From NCBI RefSeq assembly GCF_000717335.1, contig NZ_JNYZ01000025.1, positions 67,889-131,888 of the forward strand: DNA of 64,000 bases, given 5' to 3'. The notes below the pieces were generated by a model that searched no databases, was not told where the DNA came from, and saw nothing but the letters and a program-made list of their open reading frames with translations. Shown here piece after piece: positions 53,477 through 61,190 of the stretch. Every line of letters begins with the position of its first letter. Position 1 is the stretch's first letter. Made by a program: the position numbers and the translations under genes. Source of the DNA: Amycolatopsis jejuensis. GTDB lineage: Bacteria > Actinomycetota > Actinomycetes > Mycobacteriales > Pseudonocardiaceae.

Positions 53477-54853
53477 TCAGCACCGATGCGAGGGGGACTT
53501 TCGCGGCCGCGCCGCACAGGCCCCGACGCCCGCAGCCACCGTCACGGACGTCACCGCCACCCCGGCAACCGGACTGCCCATCAACACAAGCCCAGCGAGA
53601 AACGCCGACCCGGCGACGAACAGTACGGCCATCCGCAGCGCAGGCGCCCAGGCAACGACGAAATCCGCAGCACGCTCGGCCCAGGAGTCACGAGTGTCCG
53701 GCTTCCGATGCCGACCACGCCGCCGCCGCGCAAGCACCCGCGACGCGGAGGCGATCATCTCCTCCCGCGTAGCCACCCTGCGCGGCGGCCGAACCCCAGG
53801 CTCCCAATCGACGACGACCCGGACCCGGTGGTTGCTTCCGGGTCGAGGCTGGTCTGGGGGTGTGGTGGTTGCGGGAAAGGATTCCTTGGGCAGCTCGCCC
53901 CGGTGACGGAGGTCGGCGGCCTTGGGCAGGTCGGTGTCGCGGGGCAGATCGGCGCGCTTAGGCCGACCGGGCCCGGTCGGCAAGGCGGCGGCTATCGGCA
54001 GATCAGTCCCACAGGGCGGATCGGCGCGCTCAAGCTGACCGGCCCCGGTCGGCAAGGCGGCAGCCTTGGGCAGGTCGGTGTCGCGGGGCAGATCGGCGCC
54101 CTCAAGCAGACCGGCCCCAGTCGATGGGTCAGCACCCTCGGGCAGATCAGTCCGGCGGGACCAATCCGGCCCGTGTGGCAGATCGGCAGCCACGGGGCGG
54201 TCGGTCTCGCGCGGCGGACCGGCCCCGCCCGGTCGGTCCTTCCCCTTGAGCAGGTCAGGCCTGCTCGGCAGACCGGCCCGGCGAACGGCGGCGCCCTTGA
54301 GCACGTCGGCCTCGCTCGACTTGCCGCCGCTCGGCGGGTTGAGGGCGTTCGGCTCGTTCAGGGCGTTCGGCTCGTTCAGGGCGTTCGGCTCGTTCAGGGC
54401 GTTCGGCTCGTTCGGTGCGGTCGGGGGCTCGGTGTCGGTCCAAGCCTTGGGGTCGCTCGGGGAGGTGGCCTTGCCCGGAGACTGGCCCTGGTGCGGGCAG
54501 CCGACGTCGTCCGAGTGGCTCGGCCCGTTCGGGGTGCCGGTCTCGTCTGCCGGATCCGCAGGTCCGGAGCCGTCCTGGCGGTGTGGCTCGTTCGGCTGGA
54601 CCGCTGGGCTCGCTTGCCCGGGCAGGGCTTCCTCGCTGGGCTCGCCTGCGCGGGCCGGACCGGCGGCGCGGCCCGCCGGGGCGGCCTGGGCTTGCCTGAC
54701 CGCCCCGTTCGGCTGTTCGGCCTGCGCGGCCTGGTCCGACTGGTCCGCGAGGCAGGAAGCTACCGTCACGAGGTCGTCTTCCCTCTCTCTTCCGGCCGGC
54801 AGACCGGCCCGATCGCTGCCCGCGGGGCCTCGGCCGCCCCGGATGCGCCTCAT
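53477..54853 (-). CDS. Membrane protein with long repetitive N-terminus, unknown
   Basis: 458 aa if begun at ATG 54853; GTG 54769 with AGGGAAG upstream is an alternative. Residues ~1-335 are disordered: Gln/Ala-rich, then a run of NALNEP repeats, then 8-residue units around ADLP/TDLP arranged in 24-residue super-repeats. The last 125 residues look like a real domain: VVVDWEPGVRPPRRVATREEMIASASRVLARRRRGRH followed by two TM helices (MAVLFVAGSAFLAGLVLM and AVTSVTVAAGVGACAA). Only the C-terminal part is secure as protein. Confidence 0.55.
   Translation of the reverse strand: MRRIRGGRGPAGSDRAGLPAGREREDDLVTVASCLADQSDQAAQAEQPNGAVRQAQAAPAGRAAGPARAGEPSEEALPGQASPAVQPNEPHRQDGSGPADPADETGTPNGPSHSDDVGCPHQGQSPGKATSPSDPKAWTDTEPPTAPNEPNALNEPNALNEPNALNEPNALNPPSGGKSSEADVLKGAAVRRAGLPSRPDLLKGKDRPGGAGPPRETDRPVAADLPHGPDWSRRTDLPEGADPSTGAGLLEGADLPRDTDLPKAAALPTGAGQLERADPPCGTDLPIAAALPTGPGRPKRADLPRDTDLPKAADLRHRGELPKESFPATTTPPDQPRPGSNHRVRVVVDWEPGVRPPRRVATREEMIASASRVLARRRRGRHRKPDTRDSWAERAADFVVAWAPALRMAVLFVAGSAFLAGLVLMGSPVAGVAVTSVTVAAGVGACAARPRKSPSHRC
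53915..54135. repeat. Minisatellite: 24-bp units in about 141-bp super-repeats
   Basis: The segment gccttgggcaggtcggtgtc and the bases after it recur about 141 bp apart (near 53921 and 54062) with very few changes. Shorter related units (gatcggcgc(g/c)ctcaag, ccggtcggcaaggcggc) lie between. It encodes the ADLP/TDLP repeats of the overlapping minus-strand protein. Confidence 0.75.
54342..54413. repeat. Perfect 18-bp tandem repeat, four copies
   Basis: agggcgttcggctcgttc repeats four times without change (54342, 54360, 54378, 54396), coding for NALNEP units on the minus strand. Perfect identity suggests recent expansion and likely length variation between strains. Confidence 0.92.
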
Positions 54854-55173
54854 CTTGGCGAAGACCGTGCGTTACCGCGCAGTAGTACTGGCAGTGTCGC
54901 GGTGAACGGTATTCCACCGTCGCCCAGCGGTTCGAGTGACGCCGTCCACTACTCCCCGCAACCACCTCCGCGGACGCTTTTGTCCGGTTCCCCCGCCACC
55001 CGCCCCAGCGTGAAATGTCGGGCGAATATGGGCGCGCACCTGCACTGGCTCGGGAATATGCACGTTCATCCGCACAATCGGAGCGACGGGTTGTCCGGCG
55101 ATCATGACGGGGACCTTCATCCAGAGCACTGCACGGAGCGTCATGGTGGGCCGTGACGATGAGGAGTCTAGTG

Positions 55174-55189
55174 TCACCCAAAAGGGTGA
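55174..55189. promoter_or_regulatory. Operator-like palindrome tcaccc-aaaa-gggtga
   Basis: Perfect 6-bp arms around AAAA, extending imperfectly on both sides. Its shape suits a dimeric HTH protein. There is no clear gene start next to it on either strand. Confidence 0.45.
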
Positions 55190-55379
55190 TACGGAGAGTC
55201 AGCGGGACTTCGCGAATCGGCCGGTCCACGCCAGCCGTCCGCTCCGCCGGCAGCCACTCCGACAGCCATCCACTCCGCCAGCTGTCCAACGCCTCGAACC
55301 GCCCACGCCGCAACCCATCGACCTCGCGACTCGACCACCGTGACCCGGTCCCTCCGCGACTCGACTGCCCCGCGACCCG

Positions 55380-55720
55380 ATCACTCCGCAATCAGACCGC
55401 CCCCGGTCGGACTGGCTCGCCGTCAGACCGCCTCAGGCCGGACTGCCTCGTGGTCAGACCGCTTCAGGTCGGACTGCTCGTGGCCGGGCCGCCGTCGGCC
55501 GGACCGCCTCATGACCGGACCATCGCCGATCGGACTACCTCGTGGTCGGACCGCATCGCAACCAGACCTCTGCAGGTCGGACCGTCTCGCAACCGGAGCG
55601 ACTCAGCCGGACCCGTCTCGCAACCGGAACGGCGTCGCAAGCGGGCCGTCTCCCGCCGGACCGCCTCGCGGGCGGACCTGCCTCGCGGTCAGACCACCTC
55701 GTGGCCGAGCTCGAAACGAG
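55380..55720. repeat. Degenerate ~15-bp tandem array
   Basis: Boxes of the type c(a/g)gac(c/t)gc occur about every 15-16 bp from 55394 to about 55700 (for example near 55394, 55424, 55439, 55456, 55470, 55500, 55531, 55547, 55562, 55577). Intervening bases are mostly ctcgtggt or ctcgcaac. A similar but weaker pattern continues back to 55230. Confidence 0.65.
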
Positions 55721-55868
55721 ACGAACCATCGCACTCGGCATGCCCACGAACGTCACCACCAGAGCACGCCAGCGCGAAACGTCAGCACCAGAGCGGAACA
55801 ACACCGCCACCCCTCAGTCCCACCCACAGTCGGCCTTGCCGCCGCGTCCCACCACCGGCTAGCGTCGC

Positions 55869-55887
55869 TAAAGTAAGCCTCACCTAA
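55869..55887 (+). promoter_or_regulatory. Iron box (IdeR/DmdR-type operator)
   Basis: taaagtaagcctcacctaa matches the actinobacterial 19-bp iron box (ttaggttaggctcacctaa) at 15 of 19 positions and ends 17 bp before the ATG of the siderophore-interacting protein. Repression under iron-replete conditions is therefore expected. Confidence 0.85.
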
Positions 55888-55903
55888 TCCCCACGGGAAG
55901 ACC

Positions 55904-56701
55904 ATGCCGACCATTCCCCAGCGCCGCACGCCCGACAGCAGGCGGTTGCTTCGCGCGACCGTTCTCCGGGCCGAGCGGACGTCCACGCATTTCGTGACCC
56001 TCACCGTCGGCGGAGAGGACCTCACCGGGTTCGTCCCGCTCGGGTTCGATCAGTGGTGCCGCTTGTTCTTTCCCCGCGAAGGGCAGCGCGCGCTGCGGCT
56101 GCCGACTGCCTCCGGGAGCCGCTGGCTCGCCCAGCACATGCTGATGGGGCCGGCCACCCGGCCGTGGGTGCGGAATTACACGATCCGCGCGTGGCGGCCG
56201 GGCGAGGTCGACGTCGAGTTCGCTGTCCACGGCGACGGCGGGCCCGCGTCGCAGTTCGCGCAGCGGGCCGAGCCGGGTGACGAGGTCGGGATCCTCGACG
56301 AGGGGATCACGTTCCTGCCGAACCCCGGTGCGACGCAGCTTCTCCTGGCCGACGAGAGTGCAATCCCGGCTGCGCTGGCGATTCTCGACTCGTCACCGGC
56401 CGATCTCCGCGCCACCGTGCTGCTCGAGGTCGGCGCGCAGGACGACGTCCGGGCCGTCGACGCACCGCTCGGCGCCGATGTCCACTGGCTGGTCCGCAAG
56501 GACGACCGTCTCCCCGGGCGGCTCGCGCTCGACACCCTCGCCCAGCTCGACCTCACCGAGCCACCCGGCTACACCTGGGTCGCCGGCGAAAGCGGTCTCG
56601 CCACCGGTACGCGGCGGTTCCTCACGCGGGAGCGCGGCGTGCCGAAGCAGGCGATCGCGTTTCAGGGCTACTGGAAACACGGGCGCGCGTCGCTGGGGTG
56701 A
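55904..56701 (+). CDS. Siderophore-interacting protein (ferric-siderophore reductase, SIP family)
   Basis: 265 aa from ATG 55904. FAD-binding domain with RNYTIRAW and VEFAVHGDGGPASQFAQRAEPGDEVGI, then an NAD(P)H-binding part (LLLADESAIPAALAIL, VAGESGLATGTRRFLTRERG) and the C-terminal GYWKHGRA typical of SIP/ViuB. It reduces Fe(III) in imported siderophores to release iron. An iron box directly upstream supports this. Confidence 0.93.
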   Translation: MPTIPQRRTPDSRRLLRATVLRAERTSTHFVTLTVGGEDLTGFVPLGFDQWCRLFFPREGQRALRLPTASGSRWLAQHMLMGPATRPWVRNYTIRAWRPGEVDVEFAVHGDGGPASQFAQRAEPGDEVGILDEGITFLPNPGATQLLLADESAIPAALAILDSSPADLRATVLLEVGAQDDVRAVDAPLGADVHWLVRKDDRLPGRLALDTLAQLDLTEPPGYTWVAGESGLATGTRRFLTRERGVPKQAIAFQGYWKHGRASLG

Positions 56702-56702
56702 G

Positions 56703-57203
56703 TCAGAACAGCCGTCCGGCATCCTCGGCCGGTGGATCTTCCAGGTGCAGCAGAAACCGCTTCCGGTCGACCCCGCCCGCGTACCCGGTCAAGCCGCCGC
56801 CACTGCCGACCACCCGATGGCACGGCACGACGATGCTGATCGGGTTCCAGCCGTTCGCGTTTCCGACGGCCTGCGCCGCGCCCGGATCGCCCAGTTCGGC
56901 GGCAAGGTCGCCGTAGGTACGCGTCTCGCCGTACGGGATGCGGGTCAGCAGCTGCCATACGCGCTGTTCGAACGCGGAGCCGCGCAGGTCGAGCTCGAGG
57001 TCGAACGTCCGCCGCTGCCCGGTGAAGTACTCGCCGAGCTGGCGGATCGCGCCGGCGAAAGCGGCGTCGGCGCGGGGGCCGAAGTCGGGGAACCGCGGGG
57101 TCCGGCTGTGCCCGTCGAAGTAGATGCCGACGAGCGCGCTGCCGTCGGCGACGAGGGTGAGGTCGCCGATCGGCGACGCGGCGACGGTGTGCCGGAATGC
57201 CAT
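56703..57203 (-). CDS. ogt: Methylated-DNA--protein-cysteine methyltransferase
   Basis: 166 aa from ATG 57203. The acceptor motif IVVPCHRVVGSGGGLTGYAGG contains the reactive Cys. FEQRVWQLLTRIPYGETRTYGDLA and AVGNANGWNPISI are the DNA-binding and Asn-hinge regions. It removes alkyl groups from O6-guanine in a suicide reaction. It ends one base after the convergent SIP gene. Confidence 0.95.
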   Translation of the reverse strand: MAFRHTVAASPIGDLTLVADGSALVGIYFDGHSRTPRFPDFGPRADAAFAGAIRQLGEYFTGQRRTFDLELDLRGSAFEQRVWQLLTRIPYGETRTYGDLAAELGDPGAAQAVGNANGWNPISIVVPCHRVVGSGGGLTGYAGGVDRKRFLLHLEDPPAEDAGRLF

Positions 57204-57269
57204 CTGTCCTCCGTGATCGGTGCCACGGAACGGTATCCGGCCGCGCCGGGCGTGACAGCATCGCCGTCC

Positions 57270-57878
57270 ATGGACGCCGACCTCCCGACCACCACTCTCG
57301 CCGACCTGCTCGGCCGCAGCCAGGTCCTCGACCACGGCGTGCGCCCGCTGTGGACGCCGGTACCGCGGATCGCCGGGCCCGCGTACCCGGTGCGCTGCCC
57401 GCCGGGCGACCACCTCATGCTGCACGCGGCCATCCACCGCGCGCCGGCGGGATCGGTGATCGTGGTGGAGTCGGGCGACGTCGGCTATGCGCTGGCCGGC
57501 GGCAACGTCTGCGCGGTGGCCCAGCGGCGCGGGATCGCGGGTTTCGTGCTGGACGGGGTGATCCGCGACCTGGCCGAAGTCCGTGAGATGCGTTTCCCGG
57601 TGTTCGCGCGCGGGGTGATCCCGATCCCCGGGGCGAAGGCCGCGGTGACGCCGCTCGGTGAGCCGGTGCGGTGTGGCGGGGTGACCGTGTCCGCCGGGGA
57701 TGTCGTGGTGGCGGACGAGGAAGGGGTGGTCGTCGTGCCCGGCTCCCGTGCCGGTGAAGTGCTGGCCGACGCACGGGCGCGGCTGGCGAAGGAGGACGCG
57801 CAGACCCTCGACGAGTGGGAGGCGGCCCACCGGGCACGGGTGGATGCGGCACTGGCCGCAGGTGGCTTCCGGGGCTGA
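57270..57878 (+). CDS. RraA-like protein (HMG/CHA aldolase family)
   Basis: 202 aa from ATG 57270. Motifs: MLHAAIHRAPAGSVIVVESG, FVLDGVIRDLAEVREMRFPVFARGV (contains the RD pair that binds pyruvate-type substrates and metal) and GDVVVADEEGVVVVPGSRA. Family members are 4-hydroxy-4-methyl-2-oxoglutarate/oxaloacetate aldolases or RNase E regulators; the D-G-x-x-R-D motif favours aldolase. Start could also be GTG at 57252. Confidence 0.85.
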   Translation: MDADLPTTTLADLLGRSQVLDHGVRPLWTPVPRIAGPAYPVRCPPGDHLMLHAAIHRAPAGSVIVVESGDVGYALAGGNVCAVAQRRGIAGFVLDGVIRDLAEVREMRFPVFARGVIPIPGAKAAVTPLGEPVRCGGVTVSAGDVVVADEEGVVVVPGSRAGEVLADARARLAKEDAQTLDEWEAAHRARVDAALAAGGFRG

Positions 57879-57962
57879 CCCGGGGTGCGGAGCTCCGGCC
57901 GAGCGCAGCTCACCCACGCCAGGCTTCCGGAGCCGGGAAGCCCGGGGGTACCGGAACGGCCG

Positions 57963-58274
57963 CTACTCCTTCCCCATCGCGCGGCGGATCTCGGCCAGTT
58001 TGTCCTTCGCAGCTTCCTTGCGGTCGGCGATCTTCTTGTCCAGCGACTCCAGGGTCTCCGGGCCACCGATCCCGGCCACTTCCTGCGAGCCGACGGACGT
58101 CGTGTAGCGCTGCTCGATCCGGTCACGCACGAAGTCGAACGACGGGACGCCGCCCTCGCTGTAGTCCGGGTCGGGCAGCCCGGCCGGGGGCGTCACCGGT
58201 GTGGCCCCGGTCGCCCCGCTTTCCACGATCTCCGCGTCGAGCGGTTCCTGCTCGCCGGGTTTGTCCGCGCTCAT
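57963..58274 (-). CDS. Small acidic conserved protein, unknown
   Basis: 103 aa from ATG 58274. An acidic, Pro-rich start is followed by LPDPDYSEGGVPSFDFVRDRIEQRYTTS and a C-terminal amphipathic helix (ESLDKKIADRKEAAKDKLAEIRRAM). It looks like a soluble actinobacterial small protein; I do not recognise the family. Confidence 0.65.
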   Translation of the reverse strand: MSADKPGEQEPLDAEIVESGATGATPVTPPAGLPDPDYSEGGVPSFDFVRDRIEQRYTTSVGSQEVAGIGGPETLESLDKKIADRKEAAKDKLAEIRRAMGKE

Positions 58275-58394
58275 CGTTTCGCCTCTTTCCGGTCGTCGGC
58301 TCCCCTTCCGACCCTAGCGTGGCCGGGAGGATGTTTCACCGCCGCCGATCCGCGGTAGCCCGATCAGGAACGGATGTCCGGGAAGGAGTCACCG

Positions 58395-58601
58395 ATGCCC
58401 CGCCAGCGCCTCACCGCGCCACCCGCCCCGCCAGAGCCGGTTCCGCCCGTCCCGGCGGAGCCCGATCCGGTGGTCCCCTCGCCCGGGCCGGACCGTCCGC
58501 TTCCCGACGACCCGCCACCCCCGGAGCCGCAACCCGGTCCGGCGCGCAGCACCACCGGCATGCCCCGGGTGCGTCCGTTGTGGACGATCCGGCCGGAGTG
58601 A
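58395..58601 (+). CDS. Short proline-rich protein, unknown
   Basis: 68 aa from ATG 58395, preceded by AAGGAG at a good distance. Almost one third proline (PPAPPEPVPPVPAEPDP and similar). No TM or signal. It may be a real small disordered protein; codon bias alone supports it. Confidence 0.4.
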   Translation: MPRQRLTAPPAPPEPVPPVPAEPDPVVPSPGPDRPLPDDPPPPEPQPGPARSTTGMPRVRPLWTIRPE

Positions 58602-58621
58602 CCGGTTCGTCCACTGTGGAC
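58573..58621. promoter_or_regulatory. Paired GTCCAC/GTGGAC dyads upstream of the S33 peptidase
   Basis: gtccgttgtggac (58573-58585) and gtccactgtggac (58609-58621), 36 bp apart, lie before the ATG at 58677. A similar pair is found at 46813-46854 and related sites near 34378-34405. Confidence 0.4.
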
Positions 58622-58676
58622 GTTCGAGCCGGAATTCACTCGCCTGCCCCGGCGCAGCTCTGGTTTGATCGGCGGC

Positions 58677-59906
58677 ATGGCAACCACCGTGCGCATTCCC
58701 GGCCTGGTCCTCACCGACCACGAGTTCTCCGTACCCCTCGACCACTCCCGGCCGGACGGGCGCCGGATCACCGTGTTCGCGCGCGAGGTCGCCGATCCGG
58801 ACGGGCTCGCCCGGCCGTTTCTCGTTTACCTGCAAGGCGGTCCCGGGCACGAAGCGCCGCGGCCGTCGGCCGGGAGCCCGTCGTGGTTGCCGCGGGCGCT
58901 GCGCGACTACCGCGTCCTCATGCTCGACCAGCGCGGTACCGGACGGTCCACGCCGGTCGGTACCCTGACCGGCACGCCGCAAGAACAGGCCGAGTACCTC
59001 ACCCATTTCCGTGCCGATTCGATCGTGCGGGACGCCGAAACGATCCGCCAGCAGCTGGGTGTCGAGCGGTGGAGTGTGCTCGGCCAGTCGTTCGGCGGGT
59101 TCTGCACCCTCGCGTACCTCTCCCAAGCGCCGGACGGCCTGGCCGAAGCCTTCTTCACCGGCGGATTGCCACCCCTCACGCGGCATCCCGACGAGGTCTA
59201 CGCCGCCACATTCGCCAACCTCCTCGAGCGCAACCGCCGGTACTACCTCCGCTATCCCGACGACCGTGGCCGCATCGAGGCGCTCTTGCCGCTCCTCGAC
59301 GACGGAGCCGTCACGCTGCCCGACGGCAGTCCGCTCACCGCGCGGCTGTTCCGCCAGCTCGGTTACCTCTTCGGCGCGAGCGGGGGCCAGGAAACGCTGC
59401 ACTACCTGCTCGAACGCGACCCACGCTCGCCGGTCTTCGCGCACGATGTCGCCGCCGCGCTCCCGTTCACCGCGCGCAATCCGCTGTACTCGGTGGTCCA
59501 CGAATCGTCGTACGCCGACGGGGTGGCCACCCGCTGGTCCGCCGAACGCGTGCTGCCGGACGAATTCCGTGCCGACCCCACGCTTTTCACCGGCGAGCAC
59601 GTGTTCCCGTGGCTCTTCGACGACGTCCGCGGACTGCAGCCGATGAAGGAGACCGCCGAGCTGCTCGCCCAGCACGAATGGCCCCGGCTGTACGACGCGG
59701 ACGTCCTGCGCAAGTGCACAGTCCCCGCCGCAGCCGCCATCTACGCTGAAGACATGTACGTCGAGCGCGTGTTTTCCGAGGAGACCGCGCGGCTCATCCC
59801 GACGCTGCAACCGTGGATCACCAACGAATACGAGCACAACGGCCTCCGCGCCGCGGGCGAGCACGTGCTCGGCCGGTTGGTCGACCTGGTCCGCGGGCGG
59901 GCCTGA
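58677..59906 (+). CDS. Alpha/beta hydrolase, S33 prolyl aminopeptidase-like
   Basis: 409 aa. Oxyanion-hole motif LVYLQGGPGHEAP, LDQRGTGRSTPV, nucleophile elbow VLGQSFGGFCTLAYLS, and late Asp/His regions (YAEDMYVERVFSEE, NEYEHNGLR). The large cap domain (~residues 170-310) is that of proline iminopeptidases of the PepIP type. It removes N-terminal residues, usually proline. ATG 58677 was preferred to an in-frame start four codons earlier. Confidence 0.88.
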   Translation: MATTVRIPGLVLTDHEFSVPLDHSRPDGRRITVFAREVADPDGLARPFLVYLQGGPGHEAPRPSAGSPSWLPRALRDYRVLMLDQRGTGRSTPVGTLTGTPQEQAEYLTHFRADSIVRDAETIRQQLGVERWSVLGQSFGGFCTLAYLSQAPDGLAEAFFTGGLPPLTRHPDEVYAATFANLLERNRRYYLRYPDDRGRIEALLPLLDDGAVTLPDGSPLTARLFRQLGYLFGASGGQETLHYLLERDPRSPVFAHDVAAALPFTARNPLYSVVHESSYADGVATRWSAERVLPDEFRADPTLFTGEHVFPWLFDDVRGLQPMKETAELLAQHEWPRLYDADVLRKCTVPAAAAIYAEDMYVERVFSEETARLIPTLQPWITNEYEHNGLRAAGEHVLGRLVDLVRGRA

Positions 59907-59916
59907 GGTCGCCGCG

Positions 59917-60285
59917 TCACGCGACCAGGGCGTGCACCGCCTCGTACGCGAACACGGCGCTGCCGACTCCGGCCGCAATGCTCACGACGACGTTCGCCGC
60001 CGCGGCGAAGTAGGACCGGCGTTCGACCAGGCGGATGGTTTCGTAGCTGAACGTGCTGTACGTGGTGAGTGCGCCGCAGAACCCGGTGCCGACCAGGCTG
60101 TAAACCGCGGCTGGCAGGGCGGTTCCGGCTCCGGCGAGACCACCCAGCAGCAGGCAGCCGGCCAGGTTGACGGTGAAGGTGCCCCACGGGAACAGCGTCT
60201 GGTGCCGGGACTGGACGGCCCGGTCGGTGAGGTACCGCATCGGCGCGCCGACCGCGGCGCCCAGGAAGACGAGCAGCACGGTCAT
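59917..60285 (-). CDS. crcB: Fluoride channel CrcB/Fluc, subunit 2
   Basis: 122 aa, four TM helices. GAPMRYLTDR, TLFPWGTFTVNLAGCLLLGGLAG and the fluoride-path motif GALTTYSTFSYE are the Fluc signature. It exports toxic fluoride. Its ATG overlaps the stop of the other crcB, so the two subunits are co-translated and may form a heterodimer. Confidence 0.92.
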   Translation of the reverse strand: MTVLLVFLGAAVGAPMRYLTDRAVQSRHQTLFPWGTFTVNLAGCLLLGGLAGAGTALPAAVYSLVGTGFCGALTTYSTFSYETIRLVERRSYFAAAANVVVSIAAGVGSAVFAYEAVHALVA

Positions 60286-60758
60286 CAGGCAGCCACCTTC
60301 AGCGGCCGGAGCACCAGCTTCCGCGTGATCGCGTGTCCGAGGAGGACCGCGACCAGCGCGGCGGCCAGCGTGCCGCCGAGGTAGGCGAAGGCGAGTGGCA
60401 CCGTGCCGGGGCTCAGCAGGTCGCGCGTTTCGACCGCATAGGTGGAAAACGTGGTGAACCCGCCGAGCACGCCGACCCCGAGGAACGGCCGGACCAGCCG
60501 GTGCGCCGGCCATGCTTCGGTGACCAGCACCATCAGCACGCCGATGAGGAAACAGCCCGCGACGTTGGTCCAGAACGTCGCCCAGGGAAAGCCGCCGGGC
60601 GCGGTGGGCAGAGCCTGGGCGAGACCGTAGCGAGCGAGCGCGCCGAGGCCACCGCCGAGCGCAATGCTGCCGAGCACCGACACGTGGTGACGGACGAGTT
60701 CGCGCTGCTGCGCGGGATCGCGGAGGTCGACATCGGGGTCGAGAGGTTCTTCGGGCAC
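60285..60758 (-). CDS. crcB: Fluoride channel CrcB/Fluc, subunit 1
   Basis: 157 aa with a ~30-residue hydrophilic N-terminal extension, then four TM helices. GALARYGLAQ, FPWATFWTNVAGCFLIG and GGFTTFSTYAVETRDLL match Fluc. Paired crcB genes are common in Gram-positive bacteria. I could not find a convincing fluoride riboswitch in the 430 bp upstream. Confidence 0.92.
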   Translation of the reverse strand: MPEEPLDPDVDLRDPAQQRELVRHHVSVLGSIALGGGLGALARYGLAQALPTAPGGFPWATFWTNVAGCFLIGVLMVLVTEAWPAHRLVRPFLGVGVLGGFTTFSTYAVETRDLLSPGTVPLAFAYLGGTLAAALVAVLLGHAITRKLVLRPLKVAA

Positions 60759-60916
60759 AGTCTTCTCCTACTCCACGGACATGGGTCGCCGTTCGAGTAG
60801 GGACTGTTGGCGGCCTCGGCCGCGGTTGTCCGGGATCGTCCCGGAGCGGCGAGCCCCACCGCCGCGCTTCCTTCGCGAGCCTACCGGATCACTTCCGCGC
60901 CTTGTTCGGCACAGGT

Positions 60917-60932
60917 CCGTGAAGGGAACCTT
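60917..60932. repeat. Palindromic element A, half copy
   Basis: ccgtgaagggaacctt matches the left arm of element A, but no right arm follows; the next bases (ggggcttaaccgtgggg) are unrelated. Confidence 0.65.
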
Positions 60933-61126
60933 GGGGCTTAACCGTGGGGTACCGCCTCGGGTGGGCTGAGGTGTGGCCGCGCTGCTGGCCATGGTCGGCT
61001 GGCTCTGGCTCCGCGGTCAGCGTTGGCGCTGGTCAGTCCCCGTTCCCTCGCGTGGGGCCACGGGCCGGTGATACTGGAGACCTGCCCCAAGGCAGCAACC
61101 GTCACCTTGGGCTGCCGGACCAAGTT

Positions 61127-61177
61127 CCGTGAAGGGAACCATCACGGAATCTGATTCCCTCATGGTTCCCTTCACGG
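61127..61177. repeat. Palindromic element A, copy 4
   Basis: Core 61129-61175, two mismatched pairs in otherwise complementary arms, located 14 bp past the stop of the CBM48 gene on the minus strand, in line with a terminator role. Confidence 0.88.
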
Positions 61178-61190
61178 ACTTCGGGGTGGC

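Larger units (their letters stand above)
54854..55868. other. 1 kb region without a supported gene, repeat-rich
   Basis: Several overlapping frames are open but look like translations of simple repeats. The first third (54870-55160) is ordinary intergenic DNA and probably holds the promoter of the minus-strand repeat protein. An operator-like palindrome is at 55174-55189 and a degenerate 15-bp array follows. Confidence 0.6.
60759..61190. other. Intergenic region with palindrome remnants
   Basis: 432 bp without a supported ORF between crcB and the CBM48 gene. It contains a half copy (60917-60932) and a full copy (61127-61177) of palindrome A, and an inverted cccaagg/ccttggg pair (61086-61111). 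Confidence 0.6.

Noticed and set aside
53486..55156. 556-aa plus-strand frame with GQVGVAGQIGAL-type repeats
   Set aside because: It mirrors the minus-strand repeat protein. The minus strand ends in a credible two-helix membrane domain, the plus strand does not.
55380..55720. CRISPR array
   Set aside because: Units are about 15 bp and degenerate, with no constant repeat and no unique spacers of 30 bp or more; no cas gene is present.
55153..55887. 244-aa and 178-aa plus-strand frames over the 15-bp array
   Set aside because: Arg/Ser/Pro-rich repeat shadows, overlapping each other and the iron box.
60759..60960. Fluoride riboswitch upstream of crcB
   Set aside because: Stems are present, but I could not match the conserved riboswitch core by eye.
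4333..61180. Recurrent peptide VKGTxRESDSxMVPFT seen in several short frames
   Set aside because: It is simply the translation of palindrome A in several places, not a protein family.
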